A DNA stretch of 60,297 nt, from NCBI GenBank assembly GCA_015063955.1, contig SVTD01000006.1, positions 1-60,297 on the forward strand, read 5' to 3'. Of this stretch, positions 34,709 through 42,841 are shown piece by piece (position 1 is the stretch's first letter; every line of letters starts with the position of its first letter). A model generated the notes under the pieces. It ran no database searches. It was not told the DNA's origin and saw nothing but the letters and a program-made list of their open reading frames with translations. A program made the position numbers and the translations under genes. Source of the stretch: Oscillospiraceae bacterium (GTDB lineage: Bacteria; Bacillota; Clostridia; Oscillospirales; CAG-272).

Positions 34709-35167
34709 TTATAAAGTCTCGAGAAGCTTTTCGCATCCCTCGTAAATATCGTCGTATGTTCTTTCAAAATCCCCCGTATACCAAGGGTCGGCAACGTCAC
34801 CGCCCCTTTGAGTATAAGACATAAGCTTTCTTATCTTTCCGTCCGGATCGCCGCCGAATATTCGGTGAAGATTTCTGAGATTATTGGAATCCATACAGAT
34901 TATAAGATCCCACTTTCCGTAATCGCCCTTCTTTATCTGAACGGCTCTTTTTCCCTCGCAGGAAATACCGTGAGCAAAAAGCTCCCGCTTTGCGGGAGGA
35001 TATACGGGATTTCCCACGTTGCCCCATATCTCCTCTGTACTGGTGGCGCTTGAGGCAATAATAAAATCCTTTTCCCTGCCCGCTTTTATCACAAGATCCT
35101 TCATTATAAACTCCGCCATGGGGGAGCGGCATATATTCCCGTGGCAGACGAACATTATTTTTATCAT
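34709..35167 (-). CDS. Low-molecular-weight protein tyrosine phosphatase
   Basis: A 152-residue enzyme with the P-loop CHGNICRS at residues 8-15 and the acid-base Asp in DPWYTGDF near 127. Such phosphatases remove phosphate from tyrosines, often acting on kinases for capsule or stress signalling. It is cytoplasmic. No tyrosine kinase or capsule genes are beside it, so its partner is unknown. Confidence 0.95.
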   Translation of the reverse strand: MIKIMFVCHGNICRSPMAEFIMKDLVIKAGREKDFIIASSATSTEEIWGNVGNPVYPPAKRELFAHGISCEGKRAVQIKKGDYGKWDLIICMDSNNLRNLHRIFGGDPDGKIRKLMSYTQRGGDVADPWYTGDFERTYDDIYEGCEKLLETL

Positions 35168-35251
35168 AAACGCTCCGTTTTTGTTTTATCATACCATATT
35201 TTTCTGCTGCAGGCAAGTTTTTTTATATTCAACGCAGGCCCGATTCGTATA

Positions 35252-35280
35252 TTGACTTGCGTAAACATCTGTGATATAAT
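35252..35280 (+). promoter_or_regulatory. Promoter of the 146-residue lipoprotein gene
   Basis: TTGACT (35252-35257), 17 bases, TATAAT (35275-35280), 41 bases before the ATG. Confidence 0.85.
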
Positions 35281-35321
35281 AAATCTGCAAAAGATATGAT
35301 TCATCCGAAAGGAGCAGTATT

Positions 35322-35762
35322 ATGAAAAAGGTTATTTCATTGTCTTTCGTTCTTCTTATTCTCGTCAGCTTTCTGACTGCCTGCAATTTCACGCAGAATT
35401 TAGCGGGTGCCCTTGCAGACGACGCAGAATCTACGAAAAAAGCCGAGGAACTGCTCCTCGCTATGGCAGAAGCCCGCGATTCCGACGTGAAGGCGCTTTT
35501 ACATCCCACCGTTGCCGAGACCTCGGATGATGCAATTGCACAGATGGCCGAGTATCTGGCAGGCAGAAAGGCGACCGATACCGAGGTTATAAACGTCAGC
35601 ATCAACACCTCAACGGGAACGTCAGGCAAGATGAGACAGGAAAGCATCACCTACAAGATCACCTTGGAGGACAGCACCGAGTTTTACGTAAGCTCGGTAT
35701 ACCTTTCCGACGGTGACGGCAGCGGATTTATCTCCTTCCAGCTTGTTCTTGGATTAGTTTAA
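35322..35762 (+). CDS. Secreted lipoprotein with DUF4878-like fold
   Basis: A 146-residue protein. The signal peptide and lipobox (LTAC, Cys21) are clear and AAAGGAG precedes the ATG. The mature part has an early helix (KKAEELLLAMAEARDSDVKALLHP) and then beta-strands, like small NTF2-like lipoproteins. This assignment is from pattern only. Function unknown. Transcribed alone. Confidence 0.75.
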   Translation: MKKVISLSFVLLILVSFLTACNFTQNLAGALADDAESTKKAEELLLAMAEARDSDVKALLHPTVAETSDDAIAQMAEYLAGRKATDTEVINVSINTSTGTSGKMRQESITYKITLEDSTEFYVSSVYLSDGDGSGFISFQLVLGLV

Positions 35763-35763
35763 T

Positions 35764-35799
35764 AAACGAAATCAGTCGCTTTGCGGCTGATTTTTCGTT
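35764..35799 (+). terminator. Intrinsic terminator
   Basis: Imperfect stem AACGAAATCAGTCGC / GCGGCTGATTTTTCGTT. A second hairpin (AAACCG...CGGTTT, 35817-35840) follows. Confidence 0.75.
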
Positions 35800-35921
35800 A
35801 TACAATAAATAGTGAAAACCGCCGAAAAATCGACGGTTTTCTACCTTATTTGACCTTTATTACTTGTTAGCTTAATCTATCTTTTGATCGCAGCTTTTGT
35901 TCTGCACCTTTTTCGACAGTC

Positions 35922-35950
35922 TGAAAGCCGCCCGAATCGGGCGGCTTTTC
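35922..35950. terminator. Terminator hairpin near the deformylase end
   Basis: AGCCGCCCGA / TCGGGCGGCT stem just past the def stop. The T-rich tail is better on the plus strand, so it may serve both directions. Confidence 0.65.
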
Positions 35951-36361
35951 TTATATAATTATTCCGAAAAGATGGTCACACTCGTGCTGGATGATTTGCG
36001 CGGTCCAGCCCGTATATGTCTTTTGCCTTATCTGCATTTTTTCGTTTTGATATTTCACTTTTATTGATCTATACCTTTTGCAGGGGCGTACTCCCTCAAG
36101 GGAAAGGCATCCCTCCTCCGTATCGAATGCACCTTCCCGCTTTATTATCTCGGGATTGTACATCACTTCAAACGTTCCCTCGTTATTGAACGCGATTATT
36201 GCAACAGCCTTTCCTATCATATTCGCCGCCATTCCCACACAGCGGTGGCTGTTTGCCTTCAGCGTGTCAAGAAGATCGTCGGCTATGGGCTTGTCGTCAG
36301 CCGTTGCCGCTCTTGCCTTTGCATTGAGCAGCATTATATCCTTACATATTTCTCTTACCAT
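35951..36361 (-). CDS. def: Peptide deformylase
   Basis: A 136-residue metalloenzyme that removes the formyl group from new proteins. Its three motifs are present in the variant form of short Gram-positive deformylases: GMAANMIG (motif I, Met in place of the common Gln position region), EGCLS (motif II, Cys metal ligand) and QHECDH (motif III, two His). It is shorter than the 150-190 residues of the housekeeping type, so it may be a second, divergent copy. The ribosome site AAGGGGAA lies in one arm of a 13-bp inverted repeat. Confidence 0.93.
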   Translation of the reverse strand: MVREICKDIMLLNAKARAATADDKPIADDLLDTLKANSHRCVGMAANMIGKAVAIIAFNNEGTFEVMYNPEIIKREGAFDTEEGCLSLEGVRPCKRYRSIKVKYQNEKMQIRQKTYTGWTAQIIQHECDHLFGIII

Positions 36362-36366
36362 AAAAA

Positions 36367-36418
36367 TTCCCCTTTTTGCTTATGTGATGATTATACCACA
36401 TCCGTGCAAAAAGGGGAA
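36367..36418 (-). promoter_or_regulatory. 13-bp inverted repeat around the def promoter and ribosome site
   Basis: Arms TTCCCCTTTTTGC (36367-36379) and GCAAAAAGGGGAA (36406-36418) enclose a loop containing TATAAT on the minus strand (36390-36395). The def-proximal arm contains the def ribosome site (AAGGGG), followed by T5 and ATG. It may act as a terminator for transcripts coming from the remnant upstream, and hide the def ribosome site in those transcripts, while the def promoter inside the loop gives an unmasked mRNA. Confidence 0.5.
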
Positions 36419-36435
36419 GCTTTATTTAATTTTAA

Positions 36436-36987
36436 TTACCAATCCTGATCCTCGTAGGGAGTATCCTCTACGCCCTCAGACTGAAGCTTTTCAACCATGG
36501 AATCAAGCTTTCCTCTCCACATGTTCTTGAACCATTCGGTATGACCGAACCACTTAACAAGTGTGGGGCTTATTGCATAGTATGTATGGATAAAGGCTCT
36601 GCCGTACCATGTCTTTGCAAGAGTGTTGTCTCTGTAGCGGCGAAGTGTCCAGACCTGGGGGCAGTCGTAGGAGCCGTATACTGCCGTTGCAACGTAGCAG
36701 CCCGTGGTCTTGATCTCGGGATCAACGTAGGAGGGCTCGTATTCTCTGATGCGGTTACCGAATCCAATGATCTCATTCTTCGTTGCTTCCTTGTTTGCAA
36801 GCCACGGAACGAGATGCTTATGATTGCTGATACCGAACTTCCAGAGACGTACGCTGAGGCTGTTAGCGACGGGATGGTCATTAAACTGAGCATCGATCTT
36901 TCCGCCGAGGATATATGCAACGTTGCAGGATGCGATTCCTCTGTTAACGTATTCCTGAGTATATCTGGACTTGATGGATTTGCTTTT
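36436..36987 (-). pseudogene. 5'-truncated CFI-box-CTERM domain gene remnant
   Basis: On the minus strand a frame of 183 codons is open from just after a TAG (36988-36990) to TAA (36436-36438), with no ATG, GTG or TTG in the first ~150 codons. Its product ends with the hallmark of CFI-box-CTERM proteins: CYVATAVYGSYDCPQVW, then LRRYRD, TWYGRAF, YYAISP and WFGHTEWF. The preceding ~85 residues look like a normal folded region. Upstream there are several stops and an AT-rich promoter region of the fucosidase gene. The N-terminal part has therefore been lost, which makes this a decaying fragment. An undetected frameshift upstream is less likely because the upstream sequence is not coding-like. 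Confidence 0.75.
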
Positions 36988-37048
36988 CTACGGTTACTAT
37001 ACAAAAAAGCAAAAAATATCATTAAAGAAAAAACTTTTTTAAAAACTA

Positions 37049-37077
37049 TGTATTTTCATACCGAATTATGGTAAAAT
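37049..37077 (+). promoter_or_regulatory. Possible promoter of the fucosidase gene
   Basis: TGTATT (37049-37054), 17 bases, TAAAAT (37072-37077), 33 bases before the ATG. The -35 match is weak. Confidence 0.4.
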
Positions 37078-37110
37078 CAAATGAGAATATGTATTCGGAG
37101 GTTTATCCTT

Positions 37111-38367
37111 ATGACTAAAGAACAGCTTATCAAAAGAAAAAACGAATATCTCGACTGGGAGCTTGGTGTTTTCTTCCATTTCGGTATCCGTACCTTCTAC
37201 GAGGGTCATATCGACTGGGATATGAAGGAAATGCCGGCAAGCGCTTACAATCCTACCGAGCTTGACTGTGAGCAGTGGATCCGCACAATAAAGGCGGGCG
37301 GTGCAAAGTACGCCGTTCTCGTTTGCAAGCATCACGACGGCTTTGCAAACTGGCCCTCCAAGTATACAGACTACTCCGTAGCCGCTACTCCCTGGCGCGA
37401 CGGAAAGGGCGACCTCGTTCGCGAGTTCGTTGACGCTTGCCGCAAGTATGATATGAACATCGGTCTTTACTACTCCCCCGCTCAGTTCGGATCTGTAAAG
37501 ATGGATCACAAGGAGTATGACGATTACTTTATCAACCAGATCAGCGAGCTTCTCGGAAACTACGGAAAGATCGACTACCTCTGGTTCGACGGCTGCGGCA
37601 GCGAGGACCATGAGTACGATACAGTCCGTATCGTAAAGGCTATCCGCGATCTTCAGCCTGAGCTTATGATCTTCAATATGTGGGATCCCGACACGAGATG
37701 GATCTTCAACGAGTCCGGTATTGCCGCTCTTGACGACGGCTGTATGGCAGACTCCCTCGGCTTCTCCGTTCAGACAGACAGAACTGATGCTCTCGGCGAG
37801 CTTCTCTTCCTTCCCGGTGAGTGCGACTGCAAGATCCGCGCTAACTGGTTCTACGGCGATGCTGATATCCCCACTCTCAAGTCTCTCGAGGAGCTTTGGG
37901 GCATCTATCTTTCCTCTGTTGGCCGCGGATGCAACCTTCTTCTCAACATCGCTCCCGACCGCCGCGGTCTTATCGGCGAAGAGGATGCAAAACGCTTCCT
38001 CGAGCTTCACGAAAGAGTTGAGCGCGAGTTCTCCGATCCCTTTATGACTTTGAAGGACTTCCGCATTGAGGAGGGCGAGGCTTACGTTAACGATGTTCGC
38101 TTCGACAACGCAAAGCTTCTCAAGTACATAGTTCTCGAGGAGGATCTTTCCGAGGGTGAGTCTCACATCACAGACTTTACCATAGAGCTTGCTCCCGTTG
38201 AGTTCGGTACAAACAAGCTTATCCACAAGGGCTTTGCAGTAGGACACAAGATGATAGTTCCCCTGCCTTATCTTGCGGCAAACGGCTTCACCGTCCGCAT
38301 TACCGGCTGGAGAGGTGACCACTACAAGCTCAAGGATATCAAGGTCTACGCTTGCGACAGATTCTGA
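37111..38367 (+). CDS. GH29 alpha-L-fucosidase, cytoplasmic
   Basis: A 418-residue glycoside hydrolase. The start is ATG 37111, preceded by CGGAGG; the frame extends to 37081 without a ribosome site. It has the GH29 barrel with KHHDGF near residue 76, the YYSPAQF strand near 128 and the nucleophile Asp in LWFDG near 158. The end shows a small beta domain. No signal peptide is present, so imported fucosylated oligosaccharides are the probable substrate. It is transcribed alone and strongly codon-biased. Its antisense strand is open for 418 codons, a bias effect. Confidence 0.92.
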   Translation: MTKEQLIKRKNEYLDWELGVFFHFGIRTFYEGHIDWDMKEMPASAYNPTELDCEQWIRTIKAGGAKYAVLVCKHHDGFANWPSKYTDYSVAATPWRDGKGDLVREFVDACRKYDMNIGLYYSPAQFGSVKMDHKEYDDYFINQISELLGNYGKIDYLWFDGCGSEDHEYDTVRIVKAIRDLQPELMIFNMWDPDTRWIFNESGIAALDDGCMADSLGFSVQTDRTDALGELLFLPGECDCKIRANWFYGDADIPTLKSLEELWGIYLSSVGRGCNLLLNIAPDRRGLIGEEDAKRFLELHERVEREFSDPFMTLKDFRIEEGEAYVNDVRFDNAKLLKYIVLEEDLSEGESHITDFTIELAPVEFGTNKLIHKGFAVGHKMIVPLPYLAANGFTVRITGWRGDHYKLKDIKVYACDRF

Positions 38368-38370
38368 ATA

Positions 38371-38406
38371 AAAAAGCCTTGCAAAGCACGCTTTGCAAGG
38401 CTTTTT
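38371..38406 (+). terminator. Terminator after fucosidase
   Basis: A 16-bp stem (AAAAAGCCTTGCAAAG / CTTTGCAAGGCTTTTT) with a CACG loop. The symmetric A/T flanks also suit the convergent nif3-like gene. Confidence 0.92.
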
Positions 38407-38409
38407 GTA

Positions 38410-39171
38410 TTAAAAGAACAGCTCGGGGGCTTTTGTGTAGAGCTCTGTTTCTGCACCGGCAATGCTTTTGGCAAGGTCCTCGAGGATCTTCATAACGGGG
38501 GCCTCTGTATAGTAGTGGCCGGCGATAAAGACGTTCATTCCGTCCTCGCCTGCATCGAGGCTCTTGTTGTATCCGCTTTCGCCGGTAACGATGGTATCGG
38601 CACCTGCACGGCGGGCATCGCCGATAAGGTCACCGCCGCCACCGCCAACAACTGCCACGCGGCAAACGGGACGGGAAACGTAGGCCGTCACCGTGGGGAC
38701 GCCGGTTGCCTCCTTAATCCTGTTTGCAAAATCGCCTGCATCGGAAAGGTCAGTGGTGCCGATACGGCCGAGGGTGGGATTATCGTCGTCGCCGAAGCTT
38801 TCAATATCTGAAAGACCGAGGAGAGCGGCAAGAGTATCGTTAACTCCGCCCTCGCCCGCGTCAAGACGCGTGTGGAGGGAGATAACTGAGATTCCTGCCT
38901 TCATGGCCTTGATAACTCTTCTGCCCACAAGGTCAAGTCCGTTAAGGGCGCGAAGCCCCTTGAAGATAAGGGGATGATGAGTCAGCACAAGATCAAAGCC
39001 CTCGCTTTCGGCATAGGAGAGAGCAGCGTCGGTTGCGTCAAGTGCAACGAGGACCCGCTTTACGGGTGCATCAAGGTCGGGACAGCACATAAGTCCGTCG
39101 TTGTCCCAGCTTGAGGAGAGGGAGGTGGGATAAAGCTCTGCGAGCCTTGTGTAGAATTCAATTACAGTCAT
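38410..39171 (-). CDS. Nif3-like dinuclear metal centre protein (YqfO family)
   Basis: A 253-residue protein. The start is ATG 39171, preceded by AAAGGT; the longer frame runs back into trmK. Metal-site motifs are visible: SSWDNDGLMC near 20, LTHHPLIF near 66, and GHYYTEAP near the end. It lacks the middle insert of the longest members. Family members form hexameric rings, once proposed as a GTP cyclohydrolase, with function unsettled. It overlaps trmK by 14 bases. The trmK-nif3 pair is conserved in Firmicutes. Confidence 0.93.
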   Translation of the reverse strand: MTVIEFYTRLAELYPTSLSSSWDNDGLMCCPDLDAPVKRVLVALDATDAALSYAESEGFDLVLTHHPLIFKGLRALNGLDLVGRRVIKAMKAGISVISLHTRLDAGEGGVNDTLAALLGLSDIESFGDDDNPTLGRIGTTDLSDAGDFANRIKEATGVPTVTAYVSRPVCRVAVVGGGGGDLIGDARRAGADTIVTGESGYNKSLDAGEDGMNVFIAGHYYTEAPVMKILEDLAKSIAGAETELYTKAPELFF

Positions 39172-39874
39172 TGCTTTTACCTTTGATTTCGTAAAGTTCG
39201 GAGAGGAGCCCCTCGAGGGAGGCGGTATCAAGACCTCCGAGGCGGCGACCGTCGATGGCGCGCTCAGTCTTTTTTATAAGAGCTTCAAGGGTCTCAATAA
39301 AGATGGGGGTACGCTCTGCGTTTATGTTCTCCTCCCCAAGCTCCAGAGCGGCGGGGGAGAGCGTGCGAGGGGTGCCGTCATACCGGCAGACGATGCACTG
39401 ATAAAGCTTGTCCTGAGCCTTCGTCATGCCACCGCATACCGTGCTAAAGCCTGCCCCTGCAAGATATTCCCGCAGGCGGGATACCTGAGACATGGGCTGG
39501 AGGATAAGGCGCACGGCGGGGTTCTTCACGTAGTCGGAGGCATCGATAATGGAGGCGATAAGCTCGCCGCCCATACCGCAGATAACGATATCGGAAACAC
39601 AGAGCTCTGAGAGGGGAAGGGTGGAAAGCCCGTCTGCAAGGCAGAAGGTTATACCCTCAAAAACGCCGTAGCGGGAGCAGTTTATCCGGGCTCTTTCAAG
39701 GGGACCCTCGTTGATATCTGCCGCAATGGCGGCACTGGCCTTTCCCGTTTTCAGAAGATATATGGGGATGTAGGCGTGGTCGGTGCCGACGTCTGCAACT
39801 ACGGCTCCGTCACGCACGAAGCTTGCCGCAAGAGAAAGGCGGCTGTCAAGAATGGGGATGTTTTTTTCAGTCAT
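39158..39874 (-). CDS. trmK: tRNA (adenine(22)-N1)-methyltransferase
   Basis: A 238-residue SAM-dependent enzyme methylating A22 of tRNA. The SAM-binding VADVGTDHAYIPIYL lies near residue 23, and CGMGGELIASII is the conserved catalytic strand motif. Start: ATG 39874. The longer frame beginning at 39922 would cross the terminator hairpin at 39881-39917, so it is rejected. No strong ribosome site is seen. The coupled nif3-like gene overlaps its end. Confidence 0.9.
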   Translation of the reverse strand: MTEKNIPILDSRLSLAASFVRDGAVVADVGTDHAYIPIYLLKTGKASAAIAADINEGPLERARINCSRYGVFEGITFCLADGLSTLPLSELCVSDIVICGMGGELIASIIDASDYVKNPAVRLILQPMSQVSRLREYLAGAGFSTVCGGMTKAQDKLYQCIVCRYDGTPRTLSPAALELGEENINAERTPIFIETLEALIKKTERAIDGRRLGGLDTASLEGLLSELYEIKGKSNDCN

Positions 39875-39880
39875 ACAGTT

Positions 39881-39917
39881 AAAAATAAATCGGGCGGTCT
39901 GCGACTGCCCGATTTTT
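39881..39917 (-). terminator. Terminator hairpin between the DUF1858 gene and trmK
   Basis: AAATCGGGC / GCCCGATTT stem followed, on the minus strand, by an A/T-rich run. It sits directly before the trmK start, so it could attenuate trmK-nif3. Confidence 0.75.
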
Positions 39918-39924
39918 CTCATAA

Positions 39925-40128
39925 TTAGTTCTTGGATGCAAGAAAAGCGTTGATCTTTGCAACGAGCTCGTCGCAGTCAGTGCCGTGAACCTCGCAAGCA
40001 GCTTCAATGCTCTCGCCTCTGGAGTGAGGGCAACCGAGGCAGTGCATACCTATTTCGAAAAAGAACTGAGCGGTGTCGATATCGAAATCAAGAACATCGC
40101 CGATGATGGTTTCCTTGGTAACTTCCAT
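39925..40128 (-). CDS. DUF1858 domain protein
   Basis: A 67-residue protein matching the DUF1858 family (related to the ScdA N-terminal region), with TKETIIGDVL, the CLGCPHSRGES motif and a Cys in EAACEVHG. The Cys residues could bind a metal or cofactor. AAAAGGAG lies before the ATG. It follows murA by 36 bases on the same strand. Function unknown. Confidence 0.9.
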   Translation of the reverse strand: MEVTKETIIGDVLDFDIDTAQFFFEIGMHCLGCPHSRGESIEAACEVHGTDCDELVAKINAFLASKN

Positions 40129-40164
40129 TTTTGTAGTCTCCTTTTAATATATAGATTTCCGAAA

Positions 40165-41430
40165 TCAATCGGGATAGCTAACCTTTTCAATGTCAGCGCC
40201 CATGCTTCTGAGCTTTCCGACAACGTCATCGTAGCCGCGCTCGATGAGGTGGATCTGAGAGATCTCCGTTGTACCCTCGGCGCAAAGGGCTGCGATTATC
40301 ATAGCAACACCCGCTCTCAGGTCAACGGCAACGACGTCTGCACCGTGGAGAGGCTTTCCTCCCTCGATGACCGCAGTTCTGCCGTTTACCTTAATGGATG
40401 CTCCCATCTTGATAAGCTCTTCAACGTAGCGGAAGCGCTTTTCGTAAACGCCCTCTGAAACGTAGCTCACGCCGTTTGCAAGGCAGAGAAGAACCGCCAT
40501 CTGGGGCTGCATATCCGTGGGGAAGCCGGGGTAGGGATGGGTCTTTACGTTTGCTTTTCTGATGGAGGGCTTGCCGGTAACGACAACGGAATCGTCGTAC
40601 TCGTCAACAACGGCGCCCGTTTCCTCGATCTTTGAGGAGATGCACTCAAGGTGCTTTGGGATAACGTTCGTAAGGTGGATGCATCCGCCGGTAGCTGCAG
40701 CGGCGATCATATAGGTGCCTGCCTCGATCATATCGGGGATGATGGCGTAGGTGCATCCGTGGAGGGAGTCAACTCCCTTGATCTTTATAACGTCAGTACC
40801 TGCACCGCTGATTCGTGCACCGCAGGTGTTGAGGAAGTTTGCAAGGTCAACGATATGGGGCTCACGGGCAGCGTTTTCGATGATTGTTGTTCCCTCAGCC
40901 ATAGCAGCCGCAAGCATTACGTTAATGGTAGCGCCAACGGTAACGATATCGAAGAATATGCTGGTTCCGCAGGGGCCGTGGTCAGATTCGATCTCAACGT
41001 GCTCGCAGTCAGCCTTGACGGTGCCGCCGAGGAGCTCAAAGCCCTTGATATGCTGGTCGATAGGTCTTCCGCCGAAGTCGCATCCGCCGGGGTAAGCAAC
41101 GTACGCGCGGCCGAAGCGGCCGAACTCGCTTCCGAGGAGGTAGTAGGATGCGCGGATCTTCTGAACAAGCTCTGCCTTTGAGGTTCCGCATCTGACGTTC
41201 GTGCAGTCGATCTCAACGGTAGTCTTGTCAATACGGTTGACCGTTGCTCCCATTTCTCTGAGGATATTTAAAGAGAGTGCAACGTCGCGAACGTCCGGAA
41301 CGTTTTCGATAATACACTTATCCTCAACGAGAACGCAGGCATAGATGATGGGAAGAGCGGCATTTTTCATTCCGCTGATCTCAACACTGCCGTGCAGACT
41401 TGCTCCTCCCCTAACTACTATTTTATCCAT
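40165..41430 (-). CDS. murA: UDP-N-acetylglucosamine 1-carboxyvinyltransferase
   Basis: A 421-residue enzyme that makes the first committed step of peptidoglycan synthesis (enolpyruvyl transfer to UDP-GlcNAc). KNAALP lies near residue 22 and the catalytic Cys117 is present in PGGCDFGGRP, so it should be fosfomycin-sensitive by that criterion. The start is ATG 41430, with AAAGGAA upstream. The frame runs further but without ribosome site or homology. Length is normal. It may be either the murA or murZ type. Confidence 0.97.
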   Translation of the reverse strand: MDKIVVRGGASLHGSVEISGMKNAALPIIYACVLVEDKCIIENVPDVRDVALSLNILREMGATVNRIDKTTVEIDCTNVRCGTSKAELVQKIRASYYLLGSEFGRFGRAYVAYPGGCDFGGRPIDQHIKGFELLGGTVKADCEHVEIESDHGPCGTSIFFDIVTVGATINVMLAAAMAEGTTIIENAAREPHIVDLANFLNTCGARISGAGTDVIKIKGVDSLHGCTYAIIPDMIEAGTYMIAAAATGGCIHLTNVIPKHLECISSKIEETGAVVDEYDDSVVVTGKPSIRKANVKTHPYPGFPTDMQPQMAVLLCLANGVSYVSEGVYEKRFRYVEELIKMGASIKVNGRTAVIEGGKPLHGADVVAVDLRAGVAMIIAALCAEGTTEISQIHLIERGYDDVVGKLRSMGADIEKVSYPD

Positions 41431-41737
41431 AAACGGTTGATTCCTTTCAGAAAAGGTAATAATAATGGCCCTTTGGCACATCGATAGTATATAGACGCCG
41501 CACTGCGGCATAAAGACAAATAAAAGAACATACAGAACGGGCATAGCGTCCCATAATCCACATTATTATAACAGATTTAACTTGAAATGGGAAGAGCTTT
41601 TCGCCTTTTTTTTCGCAATAACAAAAACTTGTGCAATTCATACCACGGTGAAGTCTATGTTTTGTGTAATATATGTAATACACCGGGTTCCAAAAATGAT
41701 AGGTGTATTATAATTTATTCCAAAAATGAAATAATTG
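41431..41737. other. 307-base gap between murA and the DUF3810 gene
   Basis: AT-rich upstream region of murA. A TATAAT occurs on the minus strand near 41567, without a good -35 match. Near 41681-41730 an inverted pair (AATACACC ... GGTGTATT) and two direct copies of TTCCAAAAATGA occur. No gene or known RNA was recognised. Confidence 0.6.
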
Positions 41738-42838
41738 TCAGTCAAGATAGAATGCCACGGCAAGATCGACTACCATTCCGTAGCTTTTCACGCCCTCTGT
41801 GCCCTGACTTTCAAGATAAGCGTTGTTCAGAGTATCCGTAACCTCAGATGCCTGACTGTCACGGTATTTGTCGAAAAATCGGGAGTAAGCCGAAAGCTCT
41901 CCCTGCGCTTTTACGGAGAGGCGGGAATAGGCGTCAAGCCAGAGGTCGTAGTCGGCAGAGTAGAGAGCGCCCGAAAGATATTCAAACATATTAAGGTATG
42001 CCGAATAACGTACGTAAGCGTTATCTGATGCGCGGCAAACGAGAAAGGCCGTGAAATTTGCCTCATCCTCTCTTGAGATCCCGCGCTGATGCGCCATTTC
42101 GTGGGCGGCGGTGTAGACGTTGATAAAATCGGGATAATTCGTGTTCAGATTAGCCTCACCCGTGAAGAAGGAATAAATACCCGATATGTGGGTGTAGGTC
42201 ATAAGAGGGCTGATAATGAGAGGCTTCACAGTTGAAGAAAAGGTGTAAGGAAAGCCGTATTCGGCATAGACCCTTTCGTAGCACAGAGAAAGCTCGGCTG
42301 AAAGCTCCCGAATGTCAAAGGGCATAGGTGAAGAGCCGTCGAGGCTGTATTCTGTTTTTTCGGAGAGGGAGTTCAGCTCGCCGATAACGATAAGTGCCGT
42401 TTCGTGAAGCTCCTCGGCAGTAACGTCTCTTCTTTCGATCCCGAGCCGCTCTGAAAGGGGCGTTGCGCGGTAGCCGGGGGCAAAGCCTACGGCAAAGAGA
42501 AAATAAACTCCTGCGGCAATGGAAAGAACGGCGCTGAGCGCGCGGATGATATATATCCTTCCTTTTTTTGCGCACCTTATTGCAAGATAAGCCGTAACGA
42601 AAACCGTGAGAGGTGAGCTGTAAAGAAGAAACTCCATAAAGGAGAAGGGGAAAACGGCGAATATCTTTGACAGCACAAAGCGGATCGCAAGCCCTGCGGT
42701 AGAGTTTACAAAATCTGCAAATGCAGGGAAAATAACAGAAAAAAGGTGAACCAAAGCGCCGAAAAGCCCCAGCGAAAGTATCACTGCGGCTACGGGATGA
42801 ACGGGAGAAATTCTCTTTTTTTCGGTGCTGTTTTTCAT
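41738..42838 (-). CDS. DUF3810 membrane protein with zinc-protease motif
   Basis: A 366-residue protein. Three hydrophobic helices lie at about 15-35, 55-75 and 90-115, and a C-terminal domain contains HEMAHQRG, a gluzincin-type HExxH motif, then EANFTAFL. This is the DUF3810 family, predicted membrane-bound metalloproteases of unknown substrate. The ATG starts just after the rluA-type gene stop, with no separate ribosome site, so it is probably translated by coupling. Confidence 0.9.
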   Translation of the reverse strand: MKNSTEKKRISPVHPVAAVILSLGLFGALVHLFSVIFPAFADFVNSTAGLAIRFVLSKIFAVFPFSFMEFLLYSSPLTVFVTAYLAIRCAKKGRIYIIRALSAVLSIAAGVYFLFAVGFAPGYRATPLSERLGIERRDVTAEELHETALIVIGELNSLSEKTEYSLDGSSPMPFDIRELSAELSLCYERVYAEYGFPYTFSSTVKPLIISPLMTYTHISGIYSFFTGEANLNTNYPDFINVYTAAHEMAHQRGISREDEANFTAFLVCRASDNAYVRYSAYLNMFEYLSGALYSADYDLWLDAYSRLSVKAQGELSAYSRFFDKYRDSQASEVTDTLNNAYLESQGTEGVKSYGMVVDLAVAFYLD

Positions 42839-42841
42839 GGA

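Noticed and set aside
36541-37074. A 177-codon plus-strand frame opposite the CFI-box remnant
   Set aside because: Its sequence is an antisense translation of the CFI-box fragment, rich in Cys and Val without a family pattern.
37066-38322. A 418-codon frame antisense to the fucosidase gene
   Set aside because: Same codon-bias effect. The GH29 motifs are on the plus strand.
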